Below, in pieces: positions 51,985 through 63,236 of a DNA stretch of 64,000 nt. The position numbers and the translations under genes were made by a program. The number at the start of each line of letters is the position of its first letter. Position 1 is the stretch's first letter. This DNA comes from Spirometra erinaceieuropaei (lineage: Eukaryota > Platyhelminthes > Cestoda > Diphyllobothriidea > Diphyllobothriidae), in contig CACRXP010000016.1 of the NCBI GenBank assembly GCA_902702965.1, positions 1,559,544 to 1,623,543 on the forward strand, in the 5' to 3' direction. The notes beneath the pieces are model-generated. The model did not search any database. It was given only the letters and a program-made list of their open reading frames with translations, and had not been told where the DNA came from.

Positions 51985-53240
51985 ACTTAAGTTTGCGGCA
52001 TTCGACACTGTATCACACCAACACCTTCTTCACAAATTGAGCGCTATCGGCATCCAGGGAGATCTTCCGAACTGGATAAGGGCGTCTCTAGTTGGTCATA
52101 AACAACGTGTCTGTATTGGAGACAATATGCTAGACTGGGTGAATGTGACTAGTGGTGTGCCTCAGGGCTCAATTCAGGGATCATTGCTCTTCATCCTTTA
52201 TGGTAATGACAGTCTTCAGGAATGTGGCTGCGGTAAAATAATGTTTGCCGATGACGTTAGGCTTTGGCAAGTCATCAAGTGTCCAATTGACCAGAGAGCC
52301 CTTCAAAACAGTCTGCACCGCCTACAAGCCTGGTCCAAGAAATGGCTGCTGAATTTCAATGTGCAGCAGTATGCCGTCCGTCATCCGCATCCAGCCAACA
52401 ACCATTGAACTGAGAGCCTGAGGGCATATCACCAGTCCACAGAATATTTGCAGAAGGATCTCGGTGCCTGGATAAAGAGCGGCATGAAACCAGCATTGCA
52501 GTGCAACAAGGCTGCAAAAAACGCCATGGGGAGTGCTGCATGCAATCAAAACGTTCTTTCATAACGTTTGACGAAGACCTTTTTGGGAGTGTTTACGGCA
52601 ACTTTGTTCGGTCCCACTTAGAATATGACTTACAAGCATGGTGTCCATGGCTAGTAAAGGACCAAGCATGTCTCGAACGGGTACAACGTCGTGCATCAAA
52701 GCTGGAAAACGGTCTAAAAAGCCAGACCGACACAGAGAGACTGAATTGCCTTAATTTATTCCCTGTGTTACAGTCAGCAAAGAGGTGATCTTATCCTCGT
52801 CTACGAGATAATACGAGCATGAACTTAGCCCTGAGGACATGTTTCAATGACATCTTTCACCCAGTCTTCGTGGTCACCCGATGAAGCTACGGACAACAAT
52901 GTCCGCGCTGAATCTTCGTTCTGAATTTCTCACGCAGAGCGTAGTGGAGAAATGGAACGATCTCCCTCAGTCAGTCGTGGAGGCGACGTCCCCGCAACTC
53001 TTCAAGAAACGCCCGAATGAGTATTTGTGACCAGTGTTTTCCCTTGACAGCCTGAACCTGAGCTACGTATTACTCGATCCCCGGAATTTTTTTGAACTCC
53101 ATGCGACTGAAGTAACGCTTTTACAGCGAATATTTTCATTGCTCGTGTACAGTTGTATCTAACAAGCTGACATGTAATCAATAGGGTTTTCAAATGCCTT
53201 CCCTATTATCCTTAACTATTAAATAGAAATAAACTAAAGA
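51985..53240 (+). pseudogene. CR1/Jockey-like LINE, RT core to 3' end, frameshifted
   Basis: Frame 1 (to 52408) encodes FAAFDTVSHQHLLHKLSAIG, VTSGVPQGSIQGSLLFILYG, FADD (52244-52255), RLWQVIKC and LQAWSKKWLLNFNV. After a shift, 52501-52788 gives FDEDLFGSVYGNFVRSHLEY and LERVQRRASKLENG. Further decayed pieces reach VEKWNDLPQSV (about 52950). The 3' end resembles the AATAGGGTTTTCAAATGCC and CCCTATT terminus with AATAAA at about 53228. This is a near relative of the dead copy at 15118-15842. Its catalytic motif is kept, but the frame is broken. Confidence 0.8.
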
Positions 53241-53259
53241 GGAAGCAATTTTAACTTGA

Positions 53260-54299
53260 CATTCAGACCACCAACCCGCCACCTAACACAAACACACACA
53301 GAAACACACACAGGCACAGCGCAGTTCGAACATCGATTTCGATGATGCCCACCGTGTAACCCACAGACAGCACAGTGGGAGCAGGGGCGGTGACTTGCGC
53401 AGGGGTTTATAGTGCCAGTAGACTTGCGTAGCATCTACCTACACTCTCTCCTCCTCCCTCGCCTGGGCCCGGTGTCAAGACGGAGTCAAGAAGACCGGAG
53501 ACGAGGGAGGCCGCAGGTGGATGGCTCGGACGGATCCTCACATTGGCGTTCCACCACACCCCCTGGTCCACACAACAAATAACCAGGATTTCAACAAACA
53601 CAAAATGAGATTTGGAGGCTGGCACGACCAAAGCCGCACCAAGGCGTGCCACCAACACCTGGCTCGGATCCCACACTGGGGTGGGAGTGCCATAAAGGCC
53701 ACATTAAAAAGGAACCATTGCAGCCTGACACTCAGACCGCCTCCAGTCAAGGAGGAGGTCCAAGTTACCCCGTCAGTTGGCAACATTTCAAGCCACGGCT
53801 TTTAGCGCACCGTGATAGCTTCAAGCGCGTCAGATTGTTTATAGTGAGGAAAGTGCGCTGAGTCGTCGACCTCACTCTCCCTTGCTGTCCCCACAGCCCA
53901 GCCGCTGTCCGAGCCGGTCAGCAGACTGGAGTGGGAAATGGGCGCGGTGGCTGGCACGGTCGACTGACCATGCCTGCGCGCGCCACAGCACGACCTGGCC
54001 CCCCATACACACGCAAACACCAGGATTTCACACAACGGGGGTAACGGCGTGTCTCCCACTTGCGTGAGAGGGCCGTGGAAGGTGCTGCTTCAGCCCATCC
54101 CCAGCCCACCAGTCCGCCACTACACACAACACCCACACAACGTGACGAACTGCGTGAACCGAGAGCGGGCCTCAATCAGCAACTTTCCTATCCACGACAC
54201 TTGACGAGTCGGGATAGTCTCAGACTCAGGTCACCCGTACAGCCGAAGCCGCATGGGGGCCGAGTCGAGATGCACACTTCCCACTGGCGTGGAAAGTAG
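53260..54299 (+). repeat. Compound repeat array (R1 plus R2 units, CA-rich), left block
   Basis: It starts with CA-rich sequence, then an R1 unit (53310-53620: GCGTAGCATCTACCTACACT, GGTGTCAAGACGGAGTCAAG, CCACCACACCCCCTGGTCCA). An R2 unit follows (53760-54180: AGATTGTTTATAGTGAGGAA, GCTGTCCGAGCC, CACCAGGATTTCACACAA, CCAGTCCGCCACT). The same R1-then-R2 order recurs at 59735-60330 beyond the RTE-like LINE. ORFs within are not conserved between units. Confidence 0.75.
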
Positions 54300-54405
54300 C
54301 GGTTTGGTGTATGCGGTGTGTGAGTGTTGATGTCTGGTGGGGTGATGATGGTGGTGGTGGTGGAAGGTAGGGAGTGAGTGAATGCGTGGTGTGGCCGGCG
54401 GTTGT

Positions 54406-55818
54406 CTACCGCAGGTCGTCGCGGATGCGCATGTGGCCAAATAGGCCCATGCGATGCCTGAAAGTGCGAGGGCAGTGTGGGCAGTTGAGACGAGCTTGGT
54501 GGGTATAGGTTGGTGCTCCAGGCACTGGTTCGCCAGGCTCTGTGCGATGGATTCGCAAGTGACTGACCAGGCCGATGCGTGGGAAGAATGTGCGTGAACA
54601 GTGTGGGCAAGTGAAGTTGGTGGCGTCAGTGTCAGCTACGGAGGAGGCGGTGATGGTGGTGGTGGTGGTGATGGGCGCGCAGGGCGATGGAGCGAGGGTG
54701 TGACTGGGCGTGGTGGATGTGCTGGGTGTCTTGGGTGTGTCGGAGTTGCGGTCAATTCCGCTCTCGTGGATGCGCATGTGGCCGAAGAGATCCATGCGAT
54801 GCCTGAAAGTGCGAGGGCAGTGTGGGCAGTTGAGACGAGCTTGGTGGGTATAGGTGGGTGCTCCAGGCACTGGTTCGCCAGTCTCTGTGCGACGGATTCG
54901 CAAGTGACCGACCAGGCCGATGTGTGAGATGAAGGTGCGGTCGCAGTGAGGGCAGTCGTAGTCCTGATCCTCATCGCTGGAGTCGAGGGAGGTTGTGGTG
55001 GTGGTGGTGGCGGTTGTTGCGCGCGTGACAGTCGCCTGAGCGGCCGTCGTTGGAGCAGTGGAGGAGGAGGAGGGGGAGGAGGAGGAGGGGGAGGAGGCGG
55101 AGTAAGAGGAGGAGGAGGTGGATGGAAGTGGTGGTTCAGAAGAATTGTCAGAGTTAGTTGGAGGCAGAGAGGAGGAAGAAGCGGGCGAGGGGACGATGGT
55201 TGGTGCAGTCCGAGGGACACAGTTGGTCCGAAGATGTCCAACAAGTCCGATTCGAGCCCGGAATGTACGTTTAAAACGAGGACAATTTGGAAGCGTTTGT
55301 GCGGCGGCGTTGCGGACTGGGCGAAGTTGGGATTTGCGGGCTTCGCGTTTCACTTTGGCGGCAGCGATGCGGTTGGCTTCGTAGATCGCAGCGCCTGTCT
55401 TCACTGCCCTCCTCCAGGTCGGTCGATCGAGTGCGAGCTTTTCTCTGTTGGTTGGGTTGATTTGCAGGCGCTTCAGGGAAGACTTCAGGGTATCCTTGTA
55501 ACGGCGAATTTGGCCTCCTTGACGGCGAGAACCCGTCGCGACGTCTCCGTAGAAGAGTCGTTTGGGTAGTCGCTCGTCGTCCATGCGCACCAGGTGACCA
55601 CTCTAGCGCAGCTGCATTTGTCTCAGCATGGTGTAGATGCTGACGATTCCCGTCCGTTCCAGCACATCAGTGTCGGGGATTCGATCCTGCCAGTTCAGCC
55701 TCAGGATGCGACGAAGACAACTGAGGTGGAAGTGGTTCAGTCGGCGTGCCTGCTTTGTGTACACCGTCCAAGTGTCCGCTCCGTACAGTAGCGTCGGCAG
55801 GATGACGGCCTTGTACAT
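54406..55818 (-). pseudogene. LINE C-terminal region with five C2H2-like fingers
   Basis: After [20 protein letters not shown] and a TAG at about 55603, a 394-codon frame (55590-54406) reads GHLVRMDDERLPKRLFYGDV, then five finger-like blocks. Finger 1, CPRFKRTF (HLRTNC), has lost its second Cys. Finger 2, CPHCDRTF (HLRIRR), has lost its last His. Fingers 3, CPHCPRTF (HMRIHE), and 4, CPHCSRTF (HLRIHR), are complete. Finger 5, CPHCPRTF (HMRIRD), has lost its last His. A Ser/Thr/Pro-rich linker separates 1 and 2. Fingers 2-3 and 4-5 are a tandem duplication of 345 bp (115 codons; matching starts at 54425 and 54770). Fingers in this position probably bind nucleic acid during integration (inferred). 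Confidence 0.9.
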
Positions 55819-55832
55819 CTTCAGCTTCGTGC

Positions 55833-57593
55833 TCAGTTGAAGACCGTGGCGATTCCAAACTGTGCTTTGGAGGCGACCGAAGGCTTGACTGGCTTTCGAG
55901 ATCCTGTTGGCGACTTCGTCATCGATCTTGGTGTTGCGGGAGAGAGTACTGCACAGGTACGGAAGTTCTCCACCACTTGCTGTTGGGTTCCGTTCACGCT
56001 GATTTGCGGCGGCGCGTTGGGGGGTGTGGCTGAGTTGGGTGGCGTTTGGTGCATCACCACCGTCTTCTGCGTGTTAATGATCAGACCGAAGTTCTCGCTG
56101 GCGACGGAGAACAGGTCCATGCTGCGTTGCATCTCCTCTTCCGAGGTGGTGTTCAGGGCGCAGTCGTCGGCGAAGAAGAGTTCGTGAACGGTGGTTGTGC
56201 ATACGCGCGATTGGAAGTGCATCCGTCGTTGATTCAGTAGGTGACCGTCCGTCCTGTAGGCGATGCGGATTCCAGGGCGTTCGTCGCGGTAGGCGTCCAT
56301 CAGCATGGCAGAGAACATAAGACTGAAGAGGGTAGGCGCCAGCACGCATCCCTGCTTCACTCCATTGGTCACTGCGAACGCCTCTGAGACAGCTCCGTTG
56401 TCCGTGACTCGCGCCACCATACCGTGCTGCAGCTGACGCACCATCTGAGTGAATCGCTCCGGACAGCCGAATTTCTGCATGATCTTCCACAGTCCTTCAC
56501 GATTCACCGTGTCGAAGGCTTTCGTCAGGTCCACGAAGGTAGAGTTCAGGTGGGTCCGCATCTCCTGACACTTCTCCTGAAGTTGACGGGCAGTGAAGCT
56601 CATATCCGTGGTCCCACGATGACGACGGAAGCCGCATTGGCTTTCAGGCAGAAGGCCCTGTTCGAGATGGGTATTGAGACGGTTGAGGAGGATTCGAGCG
56701 AAGATCTTCCCGGCGATGTTAAGCAAGGAGATGCTACGGTGATTGTCGCAGACTTGGCGGTTCCCTTTTAGCTTGTAGAGATGCACGATGGTTGCGTCTT
56801 TGAAATCTTGCGGGACTTCGTATTGACGCCACATCTCCTGGAAGAGCACAGTCAGGTGATCCATCAGTTGGGGACCTCCGTGCTTGTAGACCTCAGCAGG
56901 GATTGCGTCCGATCCGGATGCTTCCCCGCTGGAAAGCTGCTGCACGGCCCTGATGGTCTCCTGGAGAGCTGGCGGGAGGTCAAGATCCACGTTGGTCCCT
57001 ACTTGCGGCAAACGCTCGATGGCGGCGTCGGAGATAGTAGAGGGGCGGTTGAGGACGCCTCGGAAATGCTCGGCCCATCGCCGTAGGATTTGCGTCTTCT
57101 CAGTCAGGAGAGTGCTGCCGTCGGCGCTGAGGAGAGGAGCAGTGCCTTTCGTCGCCGAACCGTAGACAGCTTTGATCGCAGAGAAGAAGTTCTTCCATTC
57201 GTTGCGGTCCGCGTAGCCTTGGATCTCAGCTTTGCGAGCAGTCCAGGCGTCCTGCATCTCGCGCAGTCATTGCTGAAGCTGGCGGCGACTGCGGCAGAAG
57301 GCAGCTTTGTTGTCCTCAGTGGGGTGATCTACGTAGGCTTTGTGTAGGCGGTTCTTCTCAGCAAGCAGATTTCTGATGGCGGCGTCGTTGTCGTCGAACC
57401 AGTCCTTGTGTTGACGGGGAGCGCGACCGTGGACGGCGAGCGCCGTCGACTGGACCGCGTCTCGCAGTTGACACCAACGGTTCTCCACGGAGGCGTTCTC
57501 GGCAGCGGCGTCGGCGGCGGCGAACGGTAGGTTGTCTAGACGTTGAGCTAGCTCATTGCTGAAATGAAGATGGTGAGCGGGCAAAGACAACAA
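55833..57593 (-). pseudogene. RTE-like LINE reverse transcriptase domain
   Basis: A 474-codon frame from 57257 preceded, across one TGA, by the 57593-57267 linker frame. RT motifs in order: EASGSDAIPAEVYKHG, DFKDATIVHLYKLKGNRQVC, NHRSISLLNIAGKIFARILL, SQCGFRRHRGTTDM, STFVDLTKAFDTVNREGL, VTNGVKQGCVLAPTLFSLMF, ELFFADDCALNTTSEEEM and [13 protein letters not shown] one-base change at about 55955 shifts the frame into ENFRTC; the other frame continues with [15 protein letters not shown]. The whole catalytic core is intact. Confidence 0.9.
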
Positions 57594-57601
57594 GGCAACA
57601 T

Positions 57602-58448
57602 TCAGCTGACGTGGGGTCGCTTACCTTGTGGTCTCCTGCGAGGCTGTAGGCGAATACGCATATTCGAGATGACGAGGCAATGGTCGGTCCACCCGTCAGC
57701 ACCCGCGATCGCCTTCGTCCCCAGCACGTCCCGGTGCTCTCGCCTCCGGACGAGGACATAGTCAAGCAGGTGCCACTGACGCGACCGAGGATGCCTCCAG
57801 GTGGCCTCCTCTCGCTCCGGCAGACAGAAGAAGGTGTTCGTCAGGATGAGGCGGTGTTCTGCGCAGGTGCGGAGCAGCAGCAGACCATTGTCGTTTGAGC
57901 CGCGGAGACCGTGGGGACCCAGCACTCCTCTCCAGGCAGTATGGTCGGTGCCGACGCGGGCGTTGAAGTCGCCAAGGACAATTAACTTGTCCGCCTTCGA
58001 CACAGTCGCCAAGAGGGCGTGCAGGTCCTCGTAGAATTTGTCTCTTGCGGCGGCGTCGGGGCTGCTCATCGTCGGAGCGCAGGCGCTGATGATGGTGGCG
58101 AATTTGTCCCCCCCCCCGCCAGAGAGGCAGACGGAGTTTCATCAGGCGATGGTTAATGCCCTGCGGCAAACAGGGCAGTCGTCCCATGATGTCGTTCCGG
58201 ATGGCGAAGGCGACGCCCGCGTCTCGTCTCTCTGCCCTGGGTCGACCACTCCAGAAGAAGGTGTAGCCGGCACCCGCCTCCTCCAGTGGGCCTTGTTCGG
58301 AGAATCGGGTCTCGCTGAGTGCGGCGATGTCCACCTTGTAGCGCGCCAGTTCTCGTGCCACTAGCGCCGTCCTCCGTTCCGGTCGGTTGCTCCTCGGATT
58401 GTCTAAAAGGGAACGAACATTCCCGGCTGCCAGAGTGAGCGGACTCAC
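57602..58448 (-). pseudogene. RTE-like LINE endonuclease domain
   Basis: Starts LTLAAGNVRSLLDNPRSNRP and AALSETRFSEQG (active-site Glu), with a frame change near the C8 run at 58109-58118. It continues with [38 protein letters not shown] (catalytic D.N), [14 protein letters not shown] and [19 protein letters not shown] (the SDH-type His of the active site). All catalytic residues expected of an apurinic-type endonuclease are visible once the frame change is allowed. It nicks target DNA to prime reverse transcription in this element class. Confidence 0.85.
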
Positions 58449-58474
58449 CCTGCCAGTCTGGTGGCAACGAGTGG

Positions 58475-58636
58475 GGCGACGGGAAGGAGGTGGAGAAGAA
58501 GGTGACGAAGGAGAAGAAAATGCAGAAGAATAGGCAGAGGAAGAGGAAGAAGAGGTAGGGTGAGGAGGATGAGTATGGTTGTTGTTGTCGTTGTTATTGG
58601 TATTGTTGTTGTTTCGATTTTGATTGTTTCGACCAT
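58475..58636. repeat. Purine-rich and GTT-rich low-complexity tract
   Basis: A GAAG-rich run (58478-58560) followed by TTG/GTT repeats (about 58575-58625), within the leader of the RTE-like LINE between the 5' frame and the endonuclease. Confidence 0.8.
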
Positions 58637-59212
58637 GATTAGACGTCTGTGGCCCTGGCTAGCCTGAAGACGGCGTGGTACCCAGCAATGTTTAGGCCAC
58701 CTTTTCTAGGCCCTTCCCCTCGTGGGTGCTGGCAGTGCCATCCCTGAATCGGGCTGCCATGTGCCGTTGTGGCACGGCCGAACTCCACTATGGGACCACG
58801 ACTTCGGGTTGTAGTGGAGAGCGACTTGAATTCGCCGTGAGCCGCGGTCTCCGACGGCGTAGGTGAGCGCGTCAAGGCGATGTCGATGTGGAGATCCATC
58901 CCGTCACCGGCTGTCCAGCGGCGTGCAGAGACGAACCACGTCATGATGGTGCCGACGCAAGGTTCCATCCGACCTTCCATCCAGCGGAATCCGCAAACCC
59001 TGTGCACACGGCACAGCGCACAGGGCCCCCTCACCTGGTTTAGCCCGCCGGTCGAGACGGTTGCCCGGGGTGTGGCCGCTGAGCAGATTCCAGCTACGTG
59101 GAGCCACAGGTGAGAGTTGAGTGTCAGCAAGTGGACGCTAGGCGTAGTCTCACCTGCAAGCAAGTGAGCGACCACCACGACCATCACGTGAACCCACGGC
59201 TGACACCCCTAC

Positions 59213-59699
59213 ACCACACACACACACGCACACACACACACACACACACGACAGTTCGACCATCGATTTCGATGATGTCCACCATGTGCCCCACAGACTG
59301 CATTGTGGGAGCAGGGACGGTGACTTACGCAGGGGTTTATAGTGCCAGTAGACTTGCGTAGCATCTACCCACACTCTCTCCTCCTCCCCCGCCTGAGCCC
59401 GGGGTCAAGACAGAGTCAAGAAGACCGGTGACGAGGGAGGCCGCAGGTGGATGGCTCGAACGGATCCTCGCCTTGGCGCTCCACTCCGCACCCCCTGGTC
59501 CACACACAAATGACCAGGATTTTGACCACAAAACAATGGGGTGGTGGCAGTGGTCCAGTTGTGCGACGAATGCCGACAACAGGGTCCGCCAGCGCACCCC
59601 GCGAATGTTGGCATTTGTTATTGCGCAGATAACGCCTGCCAGAGTCCGATGTGGCCCCCGTGTTGGTCCAGCGCATCTAACACATGGCCCGTTTAGAGG

Positions 59700-59733
<34 letters not shown>

Positions 59734-60720
59734 CAGTTCGACCATCGATTTCGATGATGTCCACCGTGTGCCCCACAGACTGCATTGTGGGAGCAGGGAT
59801 GGTGACTTACGCAGGGGTTTATAGTGCCAGTAGACTTGCGTAGCATCTACCTACACTCTCTCCTCCTCTCTCGCCTGGGCCCGGTGTCAAGACACAGTCA
59901 AGAAGACCGGAGACGAGGGAGGCCGACACACACACACACACACTGGGCTGACAATCTTCCAAGCCACGCCTTATAACGAACTGTGATGGCCCGAAGCGTG
60001 TCAAATTGTTTATAGTGAGGAACATGTACTGAGGCTGTCGATCTTACTTTTTTATTTCCACTTCCAAATCCCAGCGACTGTCCGAGCCTGTCTGTTGACA
60101 GATTCGGTGGACGACATATCTTGTGACCTTGTCTGCGAGCGCCTCATGCACGACCTGGGCCGCCAAACACACGCACCAGGATTTCACACAAGGGGGGTTG
60201 GGCGACGTACATCTCCCATGGGTGAATGTCGTAGGCCATTCAGCCTGGTTCTCAAACCGCCAGTCCGCCACTCGACACAAACACACACAACTGGGCGGAC
60301 TGTGTAGACTGGGTTGGGGCATCAGTCAGTACACGCATAAACGCACACACACGCACACGGCACTTCGATCGTCGAGCCCGACGTTGTCCACCGTGTGCTT
60401 CACGGCAGAGAAAGAAGTGACGGTGACTTTCACCTGGAGTAGTTTATAGTGAGAGTAGACTTGCGCAGCATCTACAGCACTCTCCCCTCCTCTCTATCAG
60501 ACCACGGTGTCCAGATACAGTCAAAAAGACCGGAGGCAGGAGAGGACGCAGGTAGTGGCACGGTGCAGATCCGCACTTTGGCGTACCACCACACTCCCTG
60601 GTACACAGCAATTACTTGACCAGGATTTCAACAAACTGCAGCACAACAGCGGGTCAGAAGGACGAGGATGACTGGGCCAACCGTGCAGACGGCAGCGCAA
60701 GCGCTTCCACTGCTTGCTGG
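59213..60720 (+). repeat. Compound repeat array (R1, R1, R2, R1 units, CA-rich), right block
   Basis: (CA)n at 59213-59250, R1 at 59251-59705, (CA)n at 59701-59731, a second R1 start at 59735-59925, (CA)n at about 59927-59942, R2 at 59945-60300, CA-rich sequence at about 60280-60360, and a diverged R1 at 60365-60720. The unit boundaries coincide with (CA)n runs. The GCGTAGCATCTAC, CCGGTGTCAAGACA and CTCTCTCCTCCTC landmarks are common to all R1 units here and at 5269, 43560 and 53310. Confidence 0.8.
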
Positions 60721-61269
60721 CAAAAAACCCAACAAGTATCGATGTTTATAGGCAAGCCTAGAATGCTAGCCATTTTTTTTCGCACTTCTTCTGCATTTGA
60801 CGACAAACGGGGAAATAACGTCCAAAATTTACATAACAAATTTCACTTTGCTAATGGACATATTCGAATTCAACCTGTTGTTTTCGGGACGTATACTTTC
60901 AAATGTGTATGCGTATTTAAAAGCAGACAGACCAATTCATATAAAGGTTAAGTCACATAAGTTTTTGGGAAGGATGAGAAACATTATGCTGTAACCTTTG
61001 ACGCTAGCGGAGTAGGTGGGCAAAATAGCCAGAATTTTAAACACACTCCGAAAAAGCAATACTGATTTGCTGTTCCTCCCAATGAACGATTACCATGGAC
61101 TGCCATCCTGTTTGGATTGAATATCGCTTTTTTCTATTCCCACTGAGATTTTTATCCATGGCACCTAATCCGATGTGTTGATCTATACATGCCTCATCAG
61201 GGTGGATAGCCTGCTTGGATGGGCAGACGCCAACAATACGGAAGTTATTCTGCTTTATGAGAGCGATCA
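60721..61269. other. Unassigned stretch
   Basis: A/T-rich sequence with short frames only. No family recognised. Confidence 0.3.
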
Positions 61270-61770
61270 CCTACGTCACGCAAACGGAGTGCTGTTATAG
61301 GCCTACTTAGTTGGGCAGCAACAAACAGCTCTGCCAATGAAAGTTATCAAGTCGGATTTACTTATTTGTTCAAACTGTTCTCAACTGTTTCCAACAGATT
61401 TAGTAAGTCGGTGATTGAGAAGACACGAGTCGACAGAAAAAAGAAACTGGGTGTTGACTATCAGGCGCCTAAATGAATAAAATGGCGAAACCTGCCCTAA
61501 GTTAAGAATGTGGCCGAACTCACTGAAGGACACCTGGGAGGCACCTCATTCGATTAGCGCACAAACAGTTGACTACGTTGCGCATAACGTTTTCACAGCC
61601 TAAGTAAGTAGGTGACTATTTGGATAGAAGAAATGAGGCCGGTTCTTAAGTTGCCACTCATTAGACGAGATCTGGCCACACATGCAAATTCGAAGAGGCC
61701 GATATTGTCGCTAGAGGTGACAACCGTGTGAGCCGCGAACTGCTTGAATCATGGTTCACTGACCCCCAGT
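61270..61770 (+). pseudogene. Penelope-like element fragment
   Basis: Nucleotide similarity to 7860-8240: ACGGAGTGCTGTTA, AAGTTATCAAGT, CTTATTTGTTCAAACTGTT, ACTCACTGAAGGACACCTGG, GCGCACAAAC and GGTGACTATTTGGATA.AA. Frames are heavily broken. It is assigned through the 8-kb copy, which runs on into a GIY-YIG domain. Confidence 0.55.
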
Positions 61771-62107
61771 CCATCAACTAGTGCATCGAACATCCCCTTC
61801 CATACTGGGTGCTGAGAATTCGACTAAGTGGAGTAATAAGCCACGCGGCCAGCGCACAGGTGAACGCGGCTGCCAAAACCAGAATCAGCGAGTCAGATGG
61901 TCGAGCAATCGTCACACCAATGCCCGACACTCGTGAGGAAATTGTGGCAAATAACGCGAGAGTGTCGATCATCACACAGTTATCACATAGTGTTCAAAGA
62001 TCCCTGATGAAGGGGAAGAGTAGTGAATATTCATAGGTATGTGATAGCATGGCGATTGCATCCTATAAATACTGCAGCTCCTTGTGCATTAACCACCCGT
62101 ATCTGCT

Positions 62108-62156
62108 ATTGTCTCTGATGATGGGTTTGAGGTGGAATCCGAAAGGTCAGACGAAT
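62108..62156 (+). ncRNA. Candidate hammerhead-like motif near a Penelope-like relic
   Basis: ATTGTCT (62108-62114) can pair with AGACgAAT (62149-62156) with one bulge, as stem I. CTGATGA is at 62115-62121. Stem II GGGTTT/GGAATCC (62123-62128 with 62134-62140) allows two G-U pairs. GAAA is at 62141-62144, then GGTC with a canonical GUC cleavage site. A sister motif on the minus strand at 30020-29970 has GAAACGTC but CTGATGG. An extra T before stem II is non-standard. Hammerheads are known in Penelope-like elements; activity here is inferred. Confidence 0.35.
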
Positions 62157-62772
62157 ACAGTTCTTGTGTCAGCGATCGTGTCTTACTCTTAACGACTGCT
62201 TCCTGCGACTCGTCTCTTCACTTCAATTGGCAAGGTTGTGCTCATACCTGAACGATTATGAAGGATTTCTTAAGTGGATCTGCAGGATTGGTTAGTTCAA
62301 GGTGTAGTCATGTGATATTTCAGACCTCTCAGGGTGTTGGCTTTTAAATGCACTTCTTTTCGTCCACTTACAGAGACCACACTCAGTAAAACGACTTCTT
62401 TATTGATAGGCACTTTCCCTGTCCATTTTCGGTGGCCTTGTAATTTCAAACGCCATAAAACACATCATTACACGTGCTCATTTGGTGAAAAATCATGTCT
62501 TTTTCAAATTGACTTCTTGCATAGGGAGCGATGGGGAGCACTACTGAACATACAGATACAATGTTATTCGAATGGGCATTGCACCGTCTAGGACTGAAAT
62601 ATGCCCTTTCTTCAAGCATGGAATTTTAAGAAACCATGATTTGCTACCGAATGAATACAAGGAATAATATTTAAATGAATTTTCTCTCTAAAAGGCGACT
62701 TACCGTATACGGGCACTGGAAATCGGTAGGGGAAATATGTACCAGAATGGTATTACCGACAAAGACAAGGGA

Positions 62773-62817
62773 GACTGGAATGGCCATTTCTGGTTTATTA
62801 GCCGTCGTCAACCAGCC
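62773..62817 (-). ncRNA. Candidate hammerhead motif, reverse SINE copy
   Basis: On the minus strand: GGCTGG, TTGACGA, CGGCTAATAAACCA, GAAA, TGGCCA, TT, CCAGTC. Stem I and the cleavage triplet ATT are kept. The first core base is T instead of C, which should abolish cleavage. Confidence 0.45.
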
Positions 62818-63191
62818 ATACCCAAGCCCGAAGTGTGGAACACCCGAGCCTCGAACTCGCAACCTGTTAATTTAGAAGTCCGCGCCTCTACCCACCGGGC
62901 CACGAGGCAGTTGCCCTGCCGGTTTTTCGATCGGGAATATACAATGGTAGGGGGCGCTCACCGATCGTTCATACGGAACTCACTCGTTCCGTTGTGCCTT
63001 AAGGGCTCTCTCTCTCTCGAGCCCTCTCTCTCTCTCTCGAACGATCGGTGAGCGCCCCCTACCATTGTATATTCCCGATCGAAAAACCGACAGGGCAACG
63101 GGCTCGTGGCCCGGTGGGTAGAGGCGTGGACTTCTAAACCAACAGGTCGCGAGTTCGAGGCTCGGGTGTTCCACACTTCGGGCTTGGGTAC

Positions 63192-63236
63192 GGCTGGCTG
63201 ACGACGGCTAATAAGCCAGAAATGGCCAATCCAGTC
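63192..63236 (+). ncRNA. Candidate hammerhead motif, forward SINE copy
   Basis: GGCTGG (63192-63197) pairs with CCAGTC (63231-63236) including one G-U. CTGACGA is at 63198-63204, stem II GGCT-AATA-AGCC at 63206-63217, GAAA at 63219-63222, and the palindromic stem III TGGCCA at 63223-63228. The cleavage triplet reads AAT instead of ATT, so this copy should be inactive even if the family is catalytic. Confidence 0.45.

Larger units (their letters stand above)
54300..59212 (-). mobile_element. RTE-like LINE with C-terminal C2H2 finger cassette, near full length
   Basis: Order on the minus strand: 5' leader frame (59187-58639, no known domain), endonuclease (58448-57602), RT (57593-55833) and C-terminal region (55818-54406). 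It is flanked on both sides by the same compound repeat, so it appears inserted in that array. The endonuclease has [23 protein letters not shown] and a [11 protein letters not shown] end. The RT has FKDATIVHLYKLKGNRQVCD, FVDLTKAFDTVNREGLW, GVKQGCVLAPTLFSLMFSAM and FADD (56174-56163). Frame breaks: about 58110 (C-run), 57602, a TGA at about 57266, about 55955, and a TAG for Trp at about 55603. Few lesions over nearly 5 kb indicate a young dead copy, or some sequencing errors. Confidence 0.88.

Noticed and set aside
54946..55569. Gly-rich plus-strand frame
   Set aside because: It is antisense to the Ser/Thr/Pro-rich linker of the LINE finger region.
53260..60720. CRISPR-like array from regularly spaced repeats
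   Set aside because: Units are hundreds of bp long, CA-separated and irregular, in a eukaryotic contig.
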